A stretch of DNA of 64,000 nt from Heliopora coerulea (GCA_030142905.1 JASJOG010000454.1:1-64000); one strand, 5' to 3'; positions 45,028 to 54,960 are shown, counted from the stretch's first letter. A program made the numbers and translations. Notes: generated by a model not told the origin, from the sequence alone.

Positions 45028-46378
45028 CTATGCTGTTTTTTTATTGTCCTTTCGGTATTCTTTATATTCTTTATATAAAAAGTAAGTAATTGCAATAGCA
45101 AATATCCATAGATTTTTAGCAAGAAAAGCAATACCTTTTGCACCCCATGATAATATTTGAGAAATTAAATTTAAAACTGCTGAAATGACTGCACCAAAAT
45201 TTTTACCTATATTTGCAATTGCTTTTCCTAAATTTCCAACCGCTTTTGCACCTTGTTTTAATGCGTTTCTTGCCCTTATAACTATTGCTGTAATTATACC
45301 TGCTACAGAAATAGCAACTGCTGATAAACCTAATAAATTTTCTTTTGCCCATTTTTTAAATCTTTCTAATCTTCCAAGGTCAGATTCTTCAGCATTTTCA
45401 TTTAAAATCTGTATTCCTTCTTCACTAATTGGTCTTTCATTATTTTCAAGTCTCATTTTATCTGCTTGAAGTTTTGCAATTTCTGAAAAACTTTTATATA
45501 TACTTTTTTGGGGTTCAGCTGTTTCTAAATCAGATTTATTTTTCCAATGTTGATGCTCTCTATCAAATCCATCAATTTTTCCACGTATAACTTCTTTTTT
45601 TTCATTTTCTGATAAATTGGAGTCAATACCCTCCAAATATACTAGTCCTCTAAATTCTCTTAATTCATTTCTTTCAAATAATGTTCGTCTTGGATCCTGT
45701 TCATTATCAATGAATTTTTTTAAGTTATTTTCACCAATTATATTATCAATTTTAGTTTGAATTTCTAAAATAGAATTATCAGTGATAGAATTAATAACTT
45801 CATTGCGATTCGCAAGCTCAATTTCAAAATCACCACGCTCCACGACGGCTACGCCGATTCTTTGTTCTATTGCTGCACTTGGAGTTTTTTCATATTCTTT
45901 TTTTGCTTTTTTCATATAATCATTAAATTCATCAACATATTTCTTATTTTTTCTGGTAAATAACTCTGGTTCATTGTTGGTATTGACATTACTAATTTTT
46001 TCACCTTTGAAAATAATTGAAACATTTCCTTTTTGGTCTCTAACAAATACAGTTTTGTCTAACAATATGCTTGAATTTGGACCATTTTTCTTTTCGAGGG
46101 TAACATCGAATATTTTTTTGAAAGATTTTTTTCTATCACCAGTAATTAATCTCCTTATAGATCCCACATCTTTTTTCACATCAGGTATATATTTAACCCT
46201 ATTAAATTTGCTTTTTTGATTTTCTGTGTTTATTATGTTTATACTTCTATTATGATCATCAGGGTCATCCCCACCAAAACTTGTTTCCCTTCTTCTTCTT
46301 CTTCTTCTTCTTCTTGTTCTTCTTCTTCTTCTTCATTATTTCTATTTCTCATTTCAATATCATCAAAACCTTCAGACA
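45028..46378 (-). pseudogene. Polinton membrane protein, frameshifted in poly-Glu tract
   Basis: Homologue of the gene split at 5904-7563. The start region (SEGFDDIEMRNRN) and the main 383-codon frame are in different phases. The shift lies in the GAA-repeat tract at about 46290-46335, where repeat slippage is likely. The C-terminus has the same pair of hydrophobic segments (GLSAVAISVAGIITAIVI and NLWIFAIAITYFLY). The middle has a GC-rich variable patch (45820-45860) where A and B do not align. No foldback insertion here. Confidence 0.8.
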
Positions 46379-46432
46379 TTTATTTATTTATTTATTTATT
46401 TTATTTAATTTATCACGACTGCTTTGCTGACG

Positions 46433-47575
46433 CTACGCTTCGATGTTTTGAATATTTTCTTCTGGTATCCAAGAATTGTGTTTGTTATCATAACCTAGCC
46501 ACTTTACCAACACCATATTTTTACCTTTGACTTTTTTCCTTTTTTAATATTTTCTCAACTCTATACACATCATCCTTTTTATCCACAGCAGATAATTCCT
46601 GTTCATAAAATTTTCCAATAATTGGTTCTCCCTCATGATCTTCTATTTCATACATGTTTGGATCACCTCTAAATACTTTTACAATTTTAAAAATTTCTTC
46701 TGTAAAATTAGCTTCATAACCTTTAGTAAAGATATTCTTATATTTAGAAATCCTAACAGTATCACCAATTCTGAATTTAGGTAAAGGTAAATCTCCTAAT
46801 GGGTAACCATATAGTGTAATCCACACTTGGTCTTTGTTAGACTTGTTCACATCAGCAGGTTTCATTAATATACTACTGTGTTTAGTATGGTTGTAATTAT
46901 CTACAAGTTCATCTATGTGGTTAATCCAATTATAAGTTCCCTTACTATAGAAATATTTCCACATGGATGTTTTTAGAGTTCTGTTAAATCTTTCAACTAT
47001 AGCTGCTTTTCTATCTGAGTTTGTAGAAAAATATTCAACATTATGTTTTTTCAATAGTTCTTTTACACCTACATTGTAAAATTCTTTTCCTTCATCAAAT
47101 TGAGCGACTTTTGGGTATTTACCAAATCTTTCTTTAAATTGTTTTAATAATTCATCCACAGCTTTTGTCATGTTTTTAGTATCTTTTCTGTAAGCAGGAA
47201 TAGCGAATGCATATCTACTTAAAATTTCAACAGCTGTCAGTATCCAATAATATCCTTTGTTCTGGTTTTTATATTTTCCCATATCAACCAAGTCCATTTG
47301 TATTTGATCAGCTAAATCTTTGACAAATGTTCTTTGGAATTTATGCCTTCTAACAATTGGTTTGTATCTTGTAAAAGTATCTTGTGTTTTTAACCAGTCT
47401 TGCACAATTTTTCTACTAACGTTTAATCCCTTTCTTTTGCTTTTTGATAAAGTCTTTCCGCAGATTGATAACCTGTTTCTGGGTTGTAGTAAATGTCTCT
47501 TAACTCTTGTTCAATAACAATCATGTCAGCAAACAGCTTTGCTGACATGTTGTCTTTGTCGCTAACTTTGTTCAT
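46433..47575 (-). pseudogene. rve integrase with chromodomain, two frameshifts
   Basis: Homologue of 4696-5877, with D, D and E residues present in the open middle part (46521-47405). A one-base deletion in an A-run near 47434 (AAAGGGATTAAACG versus AAAAGGG in A) breaks the N-terminal part. A one-base insertion in an A-run near 46545 shifts the chromodomain. The 24-nt and 33-nt insertions of A are absent. The start has a different palindrome (47522-47549). Confidence 0.92.
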
Positions 47576-47603
47576 TTATTTTTTAATATTGTAAAATTAA
47601 ACA
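47576..47603. promoter_or_regulatory. Divergent start region of element B
   Basis: 28 bases of A/T-rich sequence lie between the integrase start (47575, minus) and the ATG at 47604 (plus), the counterpart of 4675-4695 in A. Start contexts are AAAAAATAAATG and AATTAAACAATG. Confidence 0.5.
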
Positions 47604-49200
47604 ATGAATCAAAAATTGGTGGAAGAAGCTTCAAAAAAATTTTATGGAAAATAATATGATCTTGTTAAGAAAGAACAAGCAATTGTAGATAAAAAAATTA
47701 AAAGAAAATTTTTTAAAAAAATATCCTTATGCAGATTTATCAAAATTTGAATTTGTACAAGATTATACAAAAGACGGAAGTTTTAATGGTGCAAAAATTT
47801 ATTTTATAAATAATAAATATATTCAAACTGATATTGAAAGTGATGCATTTAAAAGCGATCCAAATGCAACCAAATATCTATATATTAACCGCGAAAGCGG
47901 GCCGCAAAGCGGTAAACCTATTGAACACAGCGACAGCGGGCGTTCCGCCCACTTTCCAAAAATTTGGAAAATCGGAGGAACTGTGCAAAAATTACCAAAA
48001 GGTAAAAGATATATTGATTTTACCGGAAAATCATATTATTGGGATAATTTTCCAACAGAATATGTCTTAAATTATCCTATAAATCAGTTTAGGATTTATG
48101 TAAACAATACAGATTATTTTCAAAGCAATTTACCTATATTAAATTCGCCACGTGGTATAACTACAGACGATAATGCAAAATGGTCACTTAATGAGCCATA
48201 TTTTCAAAGCATTATAGGAACATGGATTGCAACTTATGGATGTGGAATTTCAATACAACATTTATTATTTAGTTCAGATGTGCCAAAACAAATTACATCA
48301 TTTATGAGATTTCATCTATATTTTACAGTTAGAAGAATTATGTGGCAATTGAGAAATGGTGATGATAAAACCTTTTATAAATTTAATGCTGGTTTTTTAA
48401 AAGATCACTATCCAAAATGGACATATCAAGAAATTATGAACAGAAAAAATGAGCATTTGGGACAAGATGTTGTGGGTGTAAGACCATGGATGAGATATAA
48501 ACATGGCCCTGGGCAAATTAGAGACACACAAAATGATTATAAAAAATTTGTGCCAAAAATATCAAATGGGCTTACAAAAAGTGGCACAGAATTGCTAAAT
48601 CACAGCATTGAAGCATATATTTATTCAATCCTTGGAGCACAAGCAAGGACAAGACAAAGTATTTTTGGGCCAAGAGCTTCAGCATTAGAAACACAAAAAG
48701 TTTTTAGACAAATTGTTGAAGATTCTATAATAAATTATGATACAACAACATGGATTAATAATATGAATAAAGCAATTTCGTCAACTAATGTAGTTTTAAA
48801 TACTGCTATAAGTCCAACTTTATGGTTAATTCCATCATCTTTAATTATTTTAAAAGAACCAATTGATGGTTATAATAATAAACTAAAAGTTTCATCAGAA
48901 AATATGATTTTTGGAATTAACAAAAATTTAAATTATTACGGGGTTAAAGAACAACCAATAAAAAAACAACTGGGAGCGCATGACTTGAAAAAATTAGAAA
49001 CATTAGGAACTGAACAACAACCAAAGACCAATAAACAGCCTTTGGTTGCTAAAGTAACAAAAAACAGCAAACAGTTGAAAACCGGCGGAGCCGGCACAAG
49101 CGGTGCTATAACAACAGCCACAGCCCTTACGGGTGATAATTTAATTGTTTTATCTTTATCAATAATTGGTGGAATTTTAATCGCACGGTACGTGCTCTGA
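47604..49200 (+). pseudogene. C-terminally anchored Polinton virion-type protein, N-terminal stop and frameshift
   Basis: Homologue of 3157-4617. From the ATG at 47604 a TAA follows after 16 codons (47652-47654). A run of seven A near 47722 (nine in A) shifts the frame; from there the frame is open to 49200, covering CGISIQHL, MRFHLYFTVRR, the SILGAQARTRQSIFG block and a terminal span ending IARYVL. A 12-nt mini-hairpin (47901-47912) is extra relative to A. The linker before the anchor carries a GC-rich insert (49084-49104) different from A's. Confidence 0.8.
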
Positions 49201-49239
49201 GAAACAAAGTTTCGAATCAAAATATAAATTATAAAATAA

Positions 49240-49917
49240 ATGACAATATCTTTAAAAATCTTCATCACAAAAGATGAAAACTCAGAAAAAATAATTCCAT
49301 TAGACGAGCCACTTATATTAACTAATTGTAATAAAATGTTTGTAAAATCAGTTAGTATTTTTTGGAATTTTAATAATTTATATAAAAATATTCATCATTT
49401 TAGTTATGATACACAAGGTGCTAATAGAAAAATTGACTTCAAAGATGGATATTATACCCTTAATATTTTAAAAACTGAATTAGAAAATGTCGGCGCAATT
49501 GAACTGGAACAAATTGATTTTTCTGGAAAATGCACAATAAAATCGGATAAAACATTAAATTTGAAGACATTTGGACCAATCATAGGATTTTCCAAGAATA
49601 AAGTAATACAAGCAAATACCTCAACAGAAAGCGACAATGTAGTAAATATTAATAACAACTTGGAATATGTAAGCATAAGCTGTAATATGATTGGTAAAAG
49701 TAAAAATTTTGTAAATGGTAAAAGAAGTAATGTACTTATTCAAGTTCCAATTGAATCTGAACAAACATTAAAAGGAAGTGTCTCAAAAATTTATCCACCT
49801 GAAGAAACAGGAGGAATAAAATTATCAAATGGAATTTATAATGAATTAATATTCAAAGTAGAAGGAAATAATTCATCATCTGTTGGAAATGTTTTATTGG
49901 AAATTATTATAAAATAA
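49240..49917 (+). CDS. Penton-like minor capsid protein (putative)
   Basis: 225-aa intact homologue of 2434-3132. Start is in TATAAAATAAATG and the stop TAA abuts the next ATG in the same motif. It shows DGYYTLNILKTE, IIGFSKNKVI, TESDNVV and FVNGKRSNVLIQVPI, the pattern used to propose a single-jelly-roll penton. It precedes the two fibre genes, as expected for a vertex plus spike cassette. Confidence 0.6.
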   Translation: MTISLKIFITKDENSEKIIPLDEPLILTNCNKMFVKSVSIFWNFNNLYKNIHHFSYDTQGANRKIDFKDGYYTLNILKTELENVGAIELEQIDFSGKCTIKSDKTLNLKTFGPIIGFSKNKVIQANTSTESDNVVNINNNLEYVSISCNMIGKSKNFVNGKRSNVLIQVPIESEQTLKGSVSKIYPPEETGGIKLSNGIYNELIFKVEGNNSSSVGNVLLEIIIK

Positions 49918-51351
49918 ATGAGTTTATTTTACGGATATGAAAAAGTTAGCGATAATACAACAACAGGGAGTCTCCCAACAACAGGAGGTACAATGACCGG
50001 TAATATTAACATAGGCTCAAACCATATAATAACATCAGTTGACCCAACAGAAAATGCACATTTAGCGAGGAAGAAATATGTAGATGACAAAGTGAGTACA
50101 TCGGGCGGCTCAGGAACTTTTTTATCAAAAACAGGAGGAACAATGACGGGAAATATTATCATGGGCGATAATAAAATTACAACAACTGTGAATCCTATAA
50201 GTGATAAAGATTTAGCGATGAAGAAATATGTAGATGACCAAGATTCTAGAAAATTATCCTTAACTGGTGGAACAATGTCAGGAAATATTAACATGGGAAA
50301 TCATAAAATTATAACAACTTCAGATCCTATGGGCGAAAAACATTTAGCCAGAAAAAAATACATAGATAATCAAGATTCTAAAAAATTATCCCTAACTGGT
50401 GGAACATTGACAGGTGATGTTACAATTGGAAGTAATAAAATTATTTCTTCAACAAATCCTACACTTGAAACACATTTAGCAAGGAAGAAATATATTGATG
50501 ATAATTTAAACATTCTCAAAAAGGATGTTAGTTTTTCAGTGTTGAAAGATAATTTTTCTTTGAAATTTCATAATTTATATTTTGTTGAATATAATTCAAT
50601 TTATGATTTGTTGTTTGAAAGAAATGGTGGAAAAGTAAAAGAAATAATTGATTATGGAATTGAAGGAAACAATTTTAAACAAACAACAAAAAGTCTTCAA
50701 CCTTCCTTGTGTTTAGAAAGTGAAAAGGAAGATAATAAATATTTTTTAAAATTTAATAACAATAGAATGATTTCAGATTCCAACATTAATCCAATATCAG
50801 GAAAAAAAGATATTGCAAATGTTTTTGTTGTTTATAAATTGAATTCTGTTCCTTCATCTGGAAGTGATTGGTTAAAAGGAGAAATTTTTGGACATGATAA
50901 TGGGGGTTTTGACAGATTTGTTTGTTTTGCAAATCCAACTACAAAAGAATTAGTTATTGCTGGAGATAGTGCTAATTTTATCTGTATTGGTTCAAATCCT
51001 GTTAATCATAAGACACCAATTGCTGCTTTTCAATCAAAAGCCAATGCTGGAGTTTTGAATAAGTGGATATATTTGAGTATTCATTGGGATGTGTATACAA
51101 CAGCAAATAATGATAAAAGTAGTGTTTATTGTAATGGAAAAAAGTTAACATCTTTCACGGCCAAGCTTGTTTTAGGAGATACAACTTTAACAATTGGTGA
51201 TATAAAAAACAACACAAATTTCCCTTTTGATAGATCAATATCTTTCTTTTCAATTTTAAAACACGAAAAAATGACAGAAAAAGAAATTTTGTTTTATCAT
51301 TATGTTCTTTGTAATTTATACAACGTCAATCATAATCCTATAAATATATAA
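49918..51351 (+). CDS. Tail-fibre-like spike protein 1 with lectin-type head
   Basis: Intact 477-aa frame. Residues about 15-200 are four or more repeats of about 41 aa with GGTMTGNI-MG-NKI-TT-P-LARKKYVDD, like phage tail-fibre shafts. Residues about 285-470 form a beta-rich module (IANVFVVYKL, ANPTTKELVIAG, KWIYLSIHWD, VYCNGKKL, TLTIGD, FDRSISFFSILKHEKMT) that I read as a concanavalin A/LamG-like lectin fold. The inferred role is a receptor-binding spike on the penton. Stop overlaps the next start region by the TAAAATAAATG motif. Confidence 0.8.
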   Translation: MSLFYGYEKVSDNTTTGSLPTTGGTMTGNINIGSNHIITSVDPTENAHLARKKYVDDKVSTSGGSGTFLSKTGGTMTGNIIMGDNKITTTVNPISDKDLAMKKYVDDQDSRKLSLTGGTMSGNINMGNHKIITTSDPMGEKHLARKKYIDNQDSKKLSLTGGTLTGDVTIGSNKIISSTNPTLETHLARKKYIDDNLNILKKDVSFSVLKDNFSLKFHNLYFVEYNSIYDLLFERNGGKVKEIIDYGIEGNNFKQTTKSLQPSLCLESEKEDNKYFLKFNNNRMISDSNINPISGKKDIANVFVVYKLNSVPSSGSDWLKGEIFGHDNGGFDRFVCFANPTTKELVIAGDSANFICIGSNPVNHKTPIAAFQSKANAGVLNKWIYLSIHWDVYTTANNDKSSVYCNGKKLTSFTAKLVLGDTTLTIGDIKNNTNFPFDRSISFFSILKHEKMTEKEILFYHYVLCNLYNVNHNPINI

Positions 51352-51356
51352 AATAA

Positions 51357-52520
51357 ATGAGTGTTATATTTAATGATGATGATTTTAGCTCAAAAACAAA
51401 AAATTTCATTTTAAATGAATTTGATAAAAAATTATCTTTAACAGGCGGCACAATGACCAGCGATTTGACTATAAACACAAATAAAATAATTTCAACAATT
51501 GATCCTATAGATGATAAACATTTGGCTCGAAAAAAATATGTAGATGACCAAAATAATAAACAATTGTCTTTGGCAGGAGGAACAATGGCAGGAGACATTA
51601 ATATGGGAAATCATAAAATAATTTCTACTTATCACCAACCAATGCATGAAACACATATTATCACAAGAAAATATGTAGACGTCAAATTTAATACATTTTG
51701 GTTTCAATTTTTTAAATTTTATACTGCAGTTTATGAAATTAAAGATGATACTTCATATATTATTTATAGAAATGGTGATAACAGAATCTTAACAGTTTAT
51801 AATCAAACAGAAACAGAAAATTTGGATGCAAATTTGTTTATGGAAGGACAATTAAATAGGCCATTTTATGAAACTCCAAACAAAATGTATGTTAAGGATG
51901 AAAGTAATTTTTTTGAAGTTCCAGTTAATATAAACACCCCGACTGCTTCTTCAAATTTAAAAGACCGTGTTCATATTTTTGTAGTTTATGAAATGGAAAG
52001 ACAAAATATTAAAAGAACAAATGATTTTACTGCAATTTTTGGAAATAAAGGTAGTAGCAATGGAATTTACAGAATGATAGGATTCCAAAATCTTGACAAT
52101 CCTTCGACAAAAAGATTAATTATTTATGGAGTAGGAAGCGATTATTTAGATATAAATCCAAATGTATTTCCATTGAAAGCTGACCCTACAGAATATAACA
52201 AAATGAAATGCATTTCTGTTCATTATGATAGGGAATCATATCCCTTTAAAATTGCTTATTCAAGAAATTTTTGCAATGGAAAATTAATTAAAACATTTGC
52301 ATCTGCACAAGTTACAAGTGGTTTAACTTCTTTAGTTTTTGGAGGAAGTAATAAAACTGTAAAAAATGGTAAAGTGACAGATTGTTTCAAAGGAAAAATT
52401 GCATTTATTGCTATACAATTACATAAAAAAATAACAGATAAAGAAATTTTAATGAATCATATTGTATTGTGTCAAAAATTTCATGTAGATTTTGATAAAT
52501 CTATTATTAATGATTTATAA
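51357..52520 (+). CDS. Tail-fibre-like spike protein 2 with lectin-type head
   Basis: A 387-aa paralogue next to spike 1, starting in ATAAAATAAATG. It has fewer shaft repeats (about three, for example LTGGTMTSDLTINTNKI and LAGGTMAGDINMGNHKI), then a head of the same plan (HIFVVYEM, MIGFQNL, KRLIIYGVG, CNGKLI, TSLVFGGSNK, GKIAFIAIQLHKKITDKEIL) but with divergent sequence. It appears to be a tandem duplication followed by head divergence. Intact. Confidence 0.8.
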   Translation: MSVIFNDDDFSSKTKNFILNEFDKKLSLTGGTMTSDLTINTNKIISTIDPIDDKHLARKKYVDDQNNKQLSLAGGTMAGDINMGNHKIISTYHQPMHETHIITRKYVDVKFNTFWFQFFKFYTAVYEIKDDTSYIIYRNGDNRILTVYNQTETENLDANLFMEGQLNRPFYETPNKMYVKDESNFFEVPVNINTPTASSNLKDRVHIFVVYEMERQNIKRTNDFTAIFGNKGSSNGIYRMIGFQNLDNPSTKRLIIYGVGSDYLDINPNVFPLKADPTEYNKMKCISVHYDRESYPFKIAYSRNFCNGKLIKTFASAQVTSGLTSLVFGGSNKTVKNGKVTDCFKGKIAFIAIQLHKKITDKEILMNHIVLCQKFHVDFDKSIINDL

Positions 52521-52676
52521 ATTTTACTTGAATTTGTTTAAAATTTGTCTGAAGTAGATTACAAATAAATTTTAAATACACTTGTGACAACTTGAAAAAA
52601 CTTTGAATAAATTTTAAATACATTTTAAATACATTTTAAATTATTTATAAGTAATTTAAAATTTACTGATAAATAA
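52521..52676. other. AT-rich spacer with short direct repeats
   Basis: Contains repeated TTTTAAATACA words and ends in the start motif TGATAAATAAATG. It separates the structural genes from the small-gene cluster. Confidence 0.5.
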
Positions 52677-53177
52677 ATGAGCGAACAAACTAAAGATGAA
52701 AAACAGCCTTTGGTTGATAGAGTAGCAGCAGTTGAAAAATCTGAAAGCAGCAAAGCTGTTAAAGCAAAAGACCCAAGAAAAGTGGAATTGGGAAAAAGAT
52801 TGGCAAAAATTTCAAGAGAAGCAAAAGAAAGAAAGGCAAGACAGCGAAGCGAGGTAAAAAATGCTAGAGTAAAAAATTAAGAAATAAATAATTACATTTA
52901 TTTTAGACCTTCCGCTTTGCAGTATTTAATTGGAGGGGTAGGGGTTGTTGCTGCGCTGGGTGGATTATACTTTGCATATAAAAAAGACAAAAGGGAAAGC
53001 GAACAAAGCGAGCAAAGTGATCGACCGAAGGTCTCATCGACCAGAGGTCTCAGCAGCGAAGCTGCAGTGCAGCAACAAAGAGAAGAAAAAGAAATAGTAA
53101 GAAAGAATGAGAACAAAATTAATAAAAGTGTGCAATTGCAGGGTGGTCCATCAAGGTGTTCTATTGAAAACCTGTAA
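52677..53177 (+). CDS. Basic small protein, possibly spliced to a single-span membrane protein
   Basis: A 67-codon frame (52677-52880, start TAAATAAATG) is Lys/Arg/Glu-rich. A second frame (to 53177) without its own ATG encodes a hydrophobic span (YLIGGVGVVAALGGLYFAY) and a charged, Ser/Gln-rich tail. A GAG/GTAAAA donor at about 52850 and TTTGCAG acceptor at about 52920 would join them in phase, removing about 69 bp that contains the stop. Splicing is inference; a frameshift or two genes are alternatives. The tail DNA is a run of mini-hairpins (53011-53065). Confidence 0.5.
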
Positions 53178-53217
53178 GGAAGCAAACCGTGAAACGGACC
53201 TTACAGGTTTTTAATAA
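53166..53217. terminator. Long hairpin after the small membrane gene
   Basis: AAACCTGTAAGG and CCTTACAGGTTT form a perfect 12-bp stem. Within the loop CCGTGAAACGG is a second small hairpin. It overlaps the end of the preceding frame and is followed by A/T runs, so a transcript end or RNA-stability signal is plausible. Confidence 0.5.
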
Positions 53218-53242
53218 AAAATTTTTTTATGTATATAAATAA

Positions 53243-53476
53243 ATGACTGAAATGGATAGAAAAGAAGCTATGAATGAATTATATGATTCTACACTAATTA
53301 CATTGGGTGCTGTGGGAATTGGAATGATAACAAAAAGAGTATTTAGTGATGGTTTGTCAACTCTGGCTAGTTTAGTGCCTACTTTAAAACTTACAGCAGC
53401 TGTAGGATTATCAACACTTGGAATTAAATATGCACAAGACAAAAAGTGGATTCCTATGGATCCTTTCAAATCTTAG
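53243..53476 (+). CDS. Small conserved membrane protein
   Basis: 77 aa with start TATATAAATAAATG. Two hydrophobic stretches (STLITLGAVGIGMI and LKLTAAVGLSTLGIKYA) follow a charged start (TEMDRKEAMNEL). I believe similar short proteins occur in other Polintons but cannot name a function. Intact. Confidence 0.65.
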   Translation: MTEMDRKEAMNELYDSTLITLGAVGIGMITKRVFSDGLSTLASLVPTLKLTAAVGLSTLGIKYAQDKKWIPMDPFKS

Positions 53477-53520
53477 AAAGCGAACAAAGTGGGCAAAATA
53501 AAAAAATTAAATAAAAATAA

Positions 53521-53939
53521 ATGGAAACAGTAATTGGAGGACTTTTTAATGCAGTTGCTTTTGCAGGTGCTGGATTTTTATTTTCAAAATTAAATCATTC
53601 TGGATATGAAAAAGAGATAAAAAGGCATAATGAAGCAATGGAAGAATTAGCAAGAGATAAAGAAAAATGGTATGAAAAACAAGTGGAAAAAAAAGAAGAG
53701 ATTGAAAAATTAAGACAGCAATTATCTGATGCAAATGCGGATATAAATCGGACAAACACAGCATTAAAAACTCTTGCGCGCGTGTGAAAAGTTTAGAGCA
53801 AGAATACAGTGAAGCTGTGGGAAATGAGCCAAAATTGGAAGATTATTATAAACCATCAGATCAAATGAAAGAATATCAAAATGTTGCTTTTTTTCTGGTT
53901 GGAATCTCAGGAGGCTACATAGTTTACAAATTTATATAA
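53521..53939 (+). pseudogene. Coiled-coil protein with membrane segments at both ends, frameshifted
   Basis: The frame starts in AATAAAAATAAATG: hydrophobic N-terminus (IGGLFNAVAFAGAGFLF), then a long Glu/Lys coiled coil, stopping at 53787. The remainder (KSLEQEYSEAVG to a terminal span FFLVGISGGYIVYKFI, ending 53939) is in another phase. The break is in GCGCGCGTGTG, where a dinucleotide gain or loss explains it. Function unknown. Confidence 0.6.
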
Positions 53940-53956
53940 CGGTATAAATAAAATAA

Positions 53957-54232
53957 ATGAACATTTTTGAATTTATTTTAGATTACTTTAAAAACGGAAA
54001 AATTGATAAAAAATATAATAATTGGTTAAAAGATGAAAATGTTTATAATTTATTTAAATTTGCCATTAAATATTATAATTTTCTATTTGATTATTTAAAT
54101 TTAAATGGTTTTAATTGTAATTGTATGGAAAACTTTAAAAATTTAATAAATTTGGAGATTAAATTATACAAGATTTACAAGATTCAGAAAAGAAAAATAC
54201 CAACTTTTAACTTATTTATTTTTGTTTTTTAA
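53957..54232 (+). CDS. Hypothetical small protein
   Basis: 91 aa, rich in Asn, Lys, Phe and Tyr, with start AAATAAAATAAATG. It ends in a short hydrophobic FNLFIFVF. No domain recognised; it is called because of the shared start motif and tight spacing. Confidence 0.5.
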   Translation: MNIFEFILDYFKNGKIDKKYNNWLKDENVYNLFKFAIKYYNFLFDYLNLNGFNCNCMENFKNLINLEIKLYKIYKIQKRKIPTFNLFIFVF

Positions 54233-54273
54233 GAAAAAAAATTTGTTCTTAAATAAAAAATTATATATAATAA

Positions 54274-54615
54274 ATGAACAAACAAAGTCAATATACTATT
54301 AAACAATTGAGAGATATTGCAAAAGAAAAAAAAATAAAATATTATAAAACTTACAAAAAAAATGAGCTTGAAAAAATACTGGGTTTGGAAATTAGTAAAC
54401 CTAATGAAAAGTTTGAAAAATATTGCAGAGAAAAAATGAAAAAACCAACACCAATAATTATTATAAACAAAGAAACAGGTGAAATTTTCAATTTTAAAAG
54501 TCTTTATTCTGCTGCAAAAAATTTTAACCTAAATGCAGAAAGCATCAAGTACAGAATTAAAGGAAAAAAAGATTTGAAAATTAATGATCAAACATTTTTG
54601 GTTTTTGTTGAATAA
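54274..54615 (+). CDS. SAP-like plus NUMOD1-like DNA-binding protein (putative)
   Basis: 113 aa with start ATATAATAAATG. Residues about 7-36 (YTIKQLRDIAKEKKIKYYKT) look like a SAP or Rho-N helix-extended-loop-helix. Residues about 58-105 (IIIINKETGEIFNFKSLYSA, then a NAESIKYRI turn) resemble the NUMOD1 module of homing-endonuclease-associated DNA-binding proteins. No nuclease domain is present. A role in element DNA metabolism or transcription is inference. Confidence 0.55.
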   Translation: MNKQSQYTIKQLRDIAKEKKIKYYKTYKKNELEKILGLEISKPNEKFEKYCREKMKKPTPIIIINKETGEIFNFKSLYSAAKNFNLNAESIKYRIKGKKDLKINDQTFLVFVE

Positions 54616-54657
54616 GCATTTTGCTCTTAAGGAAAAATTTGTATATAATAAAAAACA

Positions 54658-54960
54658 ATGAATCAAGTAGTCTCAGAAAAAGTTGTTGAAATATTTTTAA
54701 AACCAGAAAATTATGAAGATTATGATGACGATGATTTAAAATATATTTTTTGGAAAAAAATTGGCAAACTTTCTGGAGATGGAGAATTATTACCACATCA
54801 TGAATATACAATTAATTTTGAAGAAAAATTTTGTATTTTTAGTGATTTTGATATTGATTATGAAGCCGAAGAAAAAATTTATACAAATTATAAAATTATT
54901 TTGAAGCCAAGACCAAAAAGATTAAATTTATTTATTAATATTTTTATATTTAATTATTGA
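54658..54960 (+). CDS. Hypothetical acidic small protein
   Basis: 100 aa with start TATATAATAAAAAACAATG. Asp/Glu-rich first half (YEDYDDDDLKYIFWKK), no recognised domain, and a hydrophobic end that may be a frameshifted tail. Confidence 0.45.
   Translation: MNQVVSEKVVEIFLKPENYEDYDDDDLKYIFWKKIGKLSGDGELLPHHEYTINFEEKFCIFSDFDIDYEAEEKIYTNYKIILKPRPKRLNLFINIFIFNY

Noticed and set aside
42596..45469. Plus-strand frames opposite the B capsid, ATPase and membrane genes
   Set aside because: Antisense shadows; identical shadows appear in element A.
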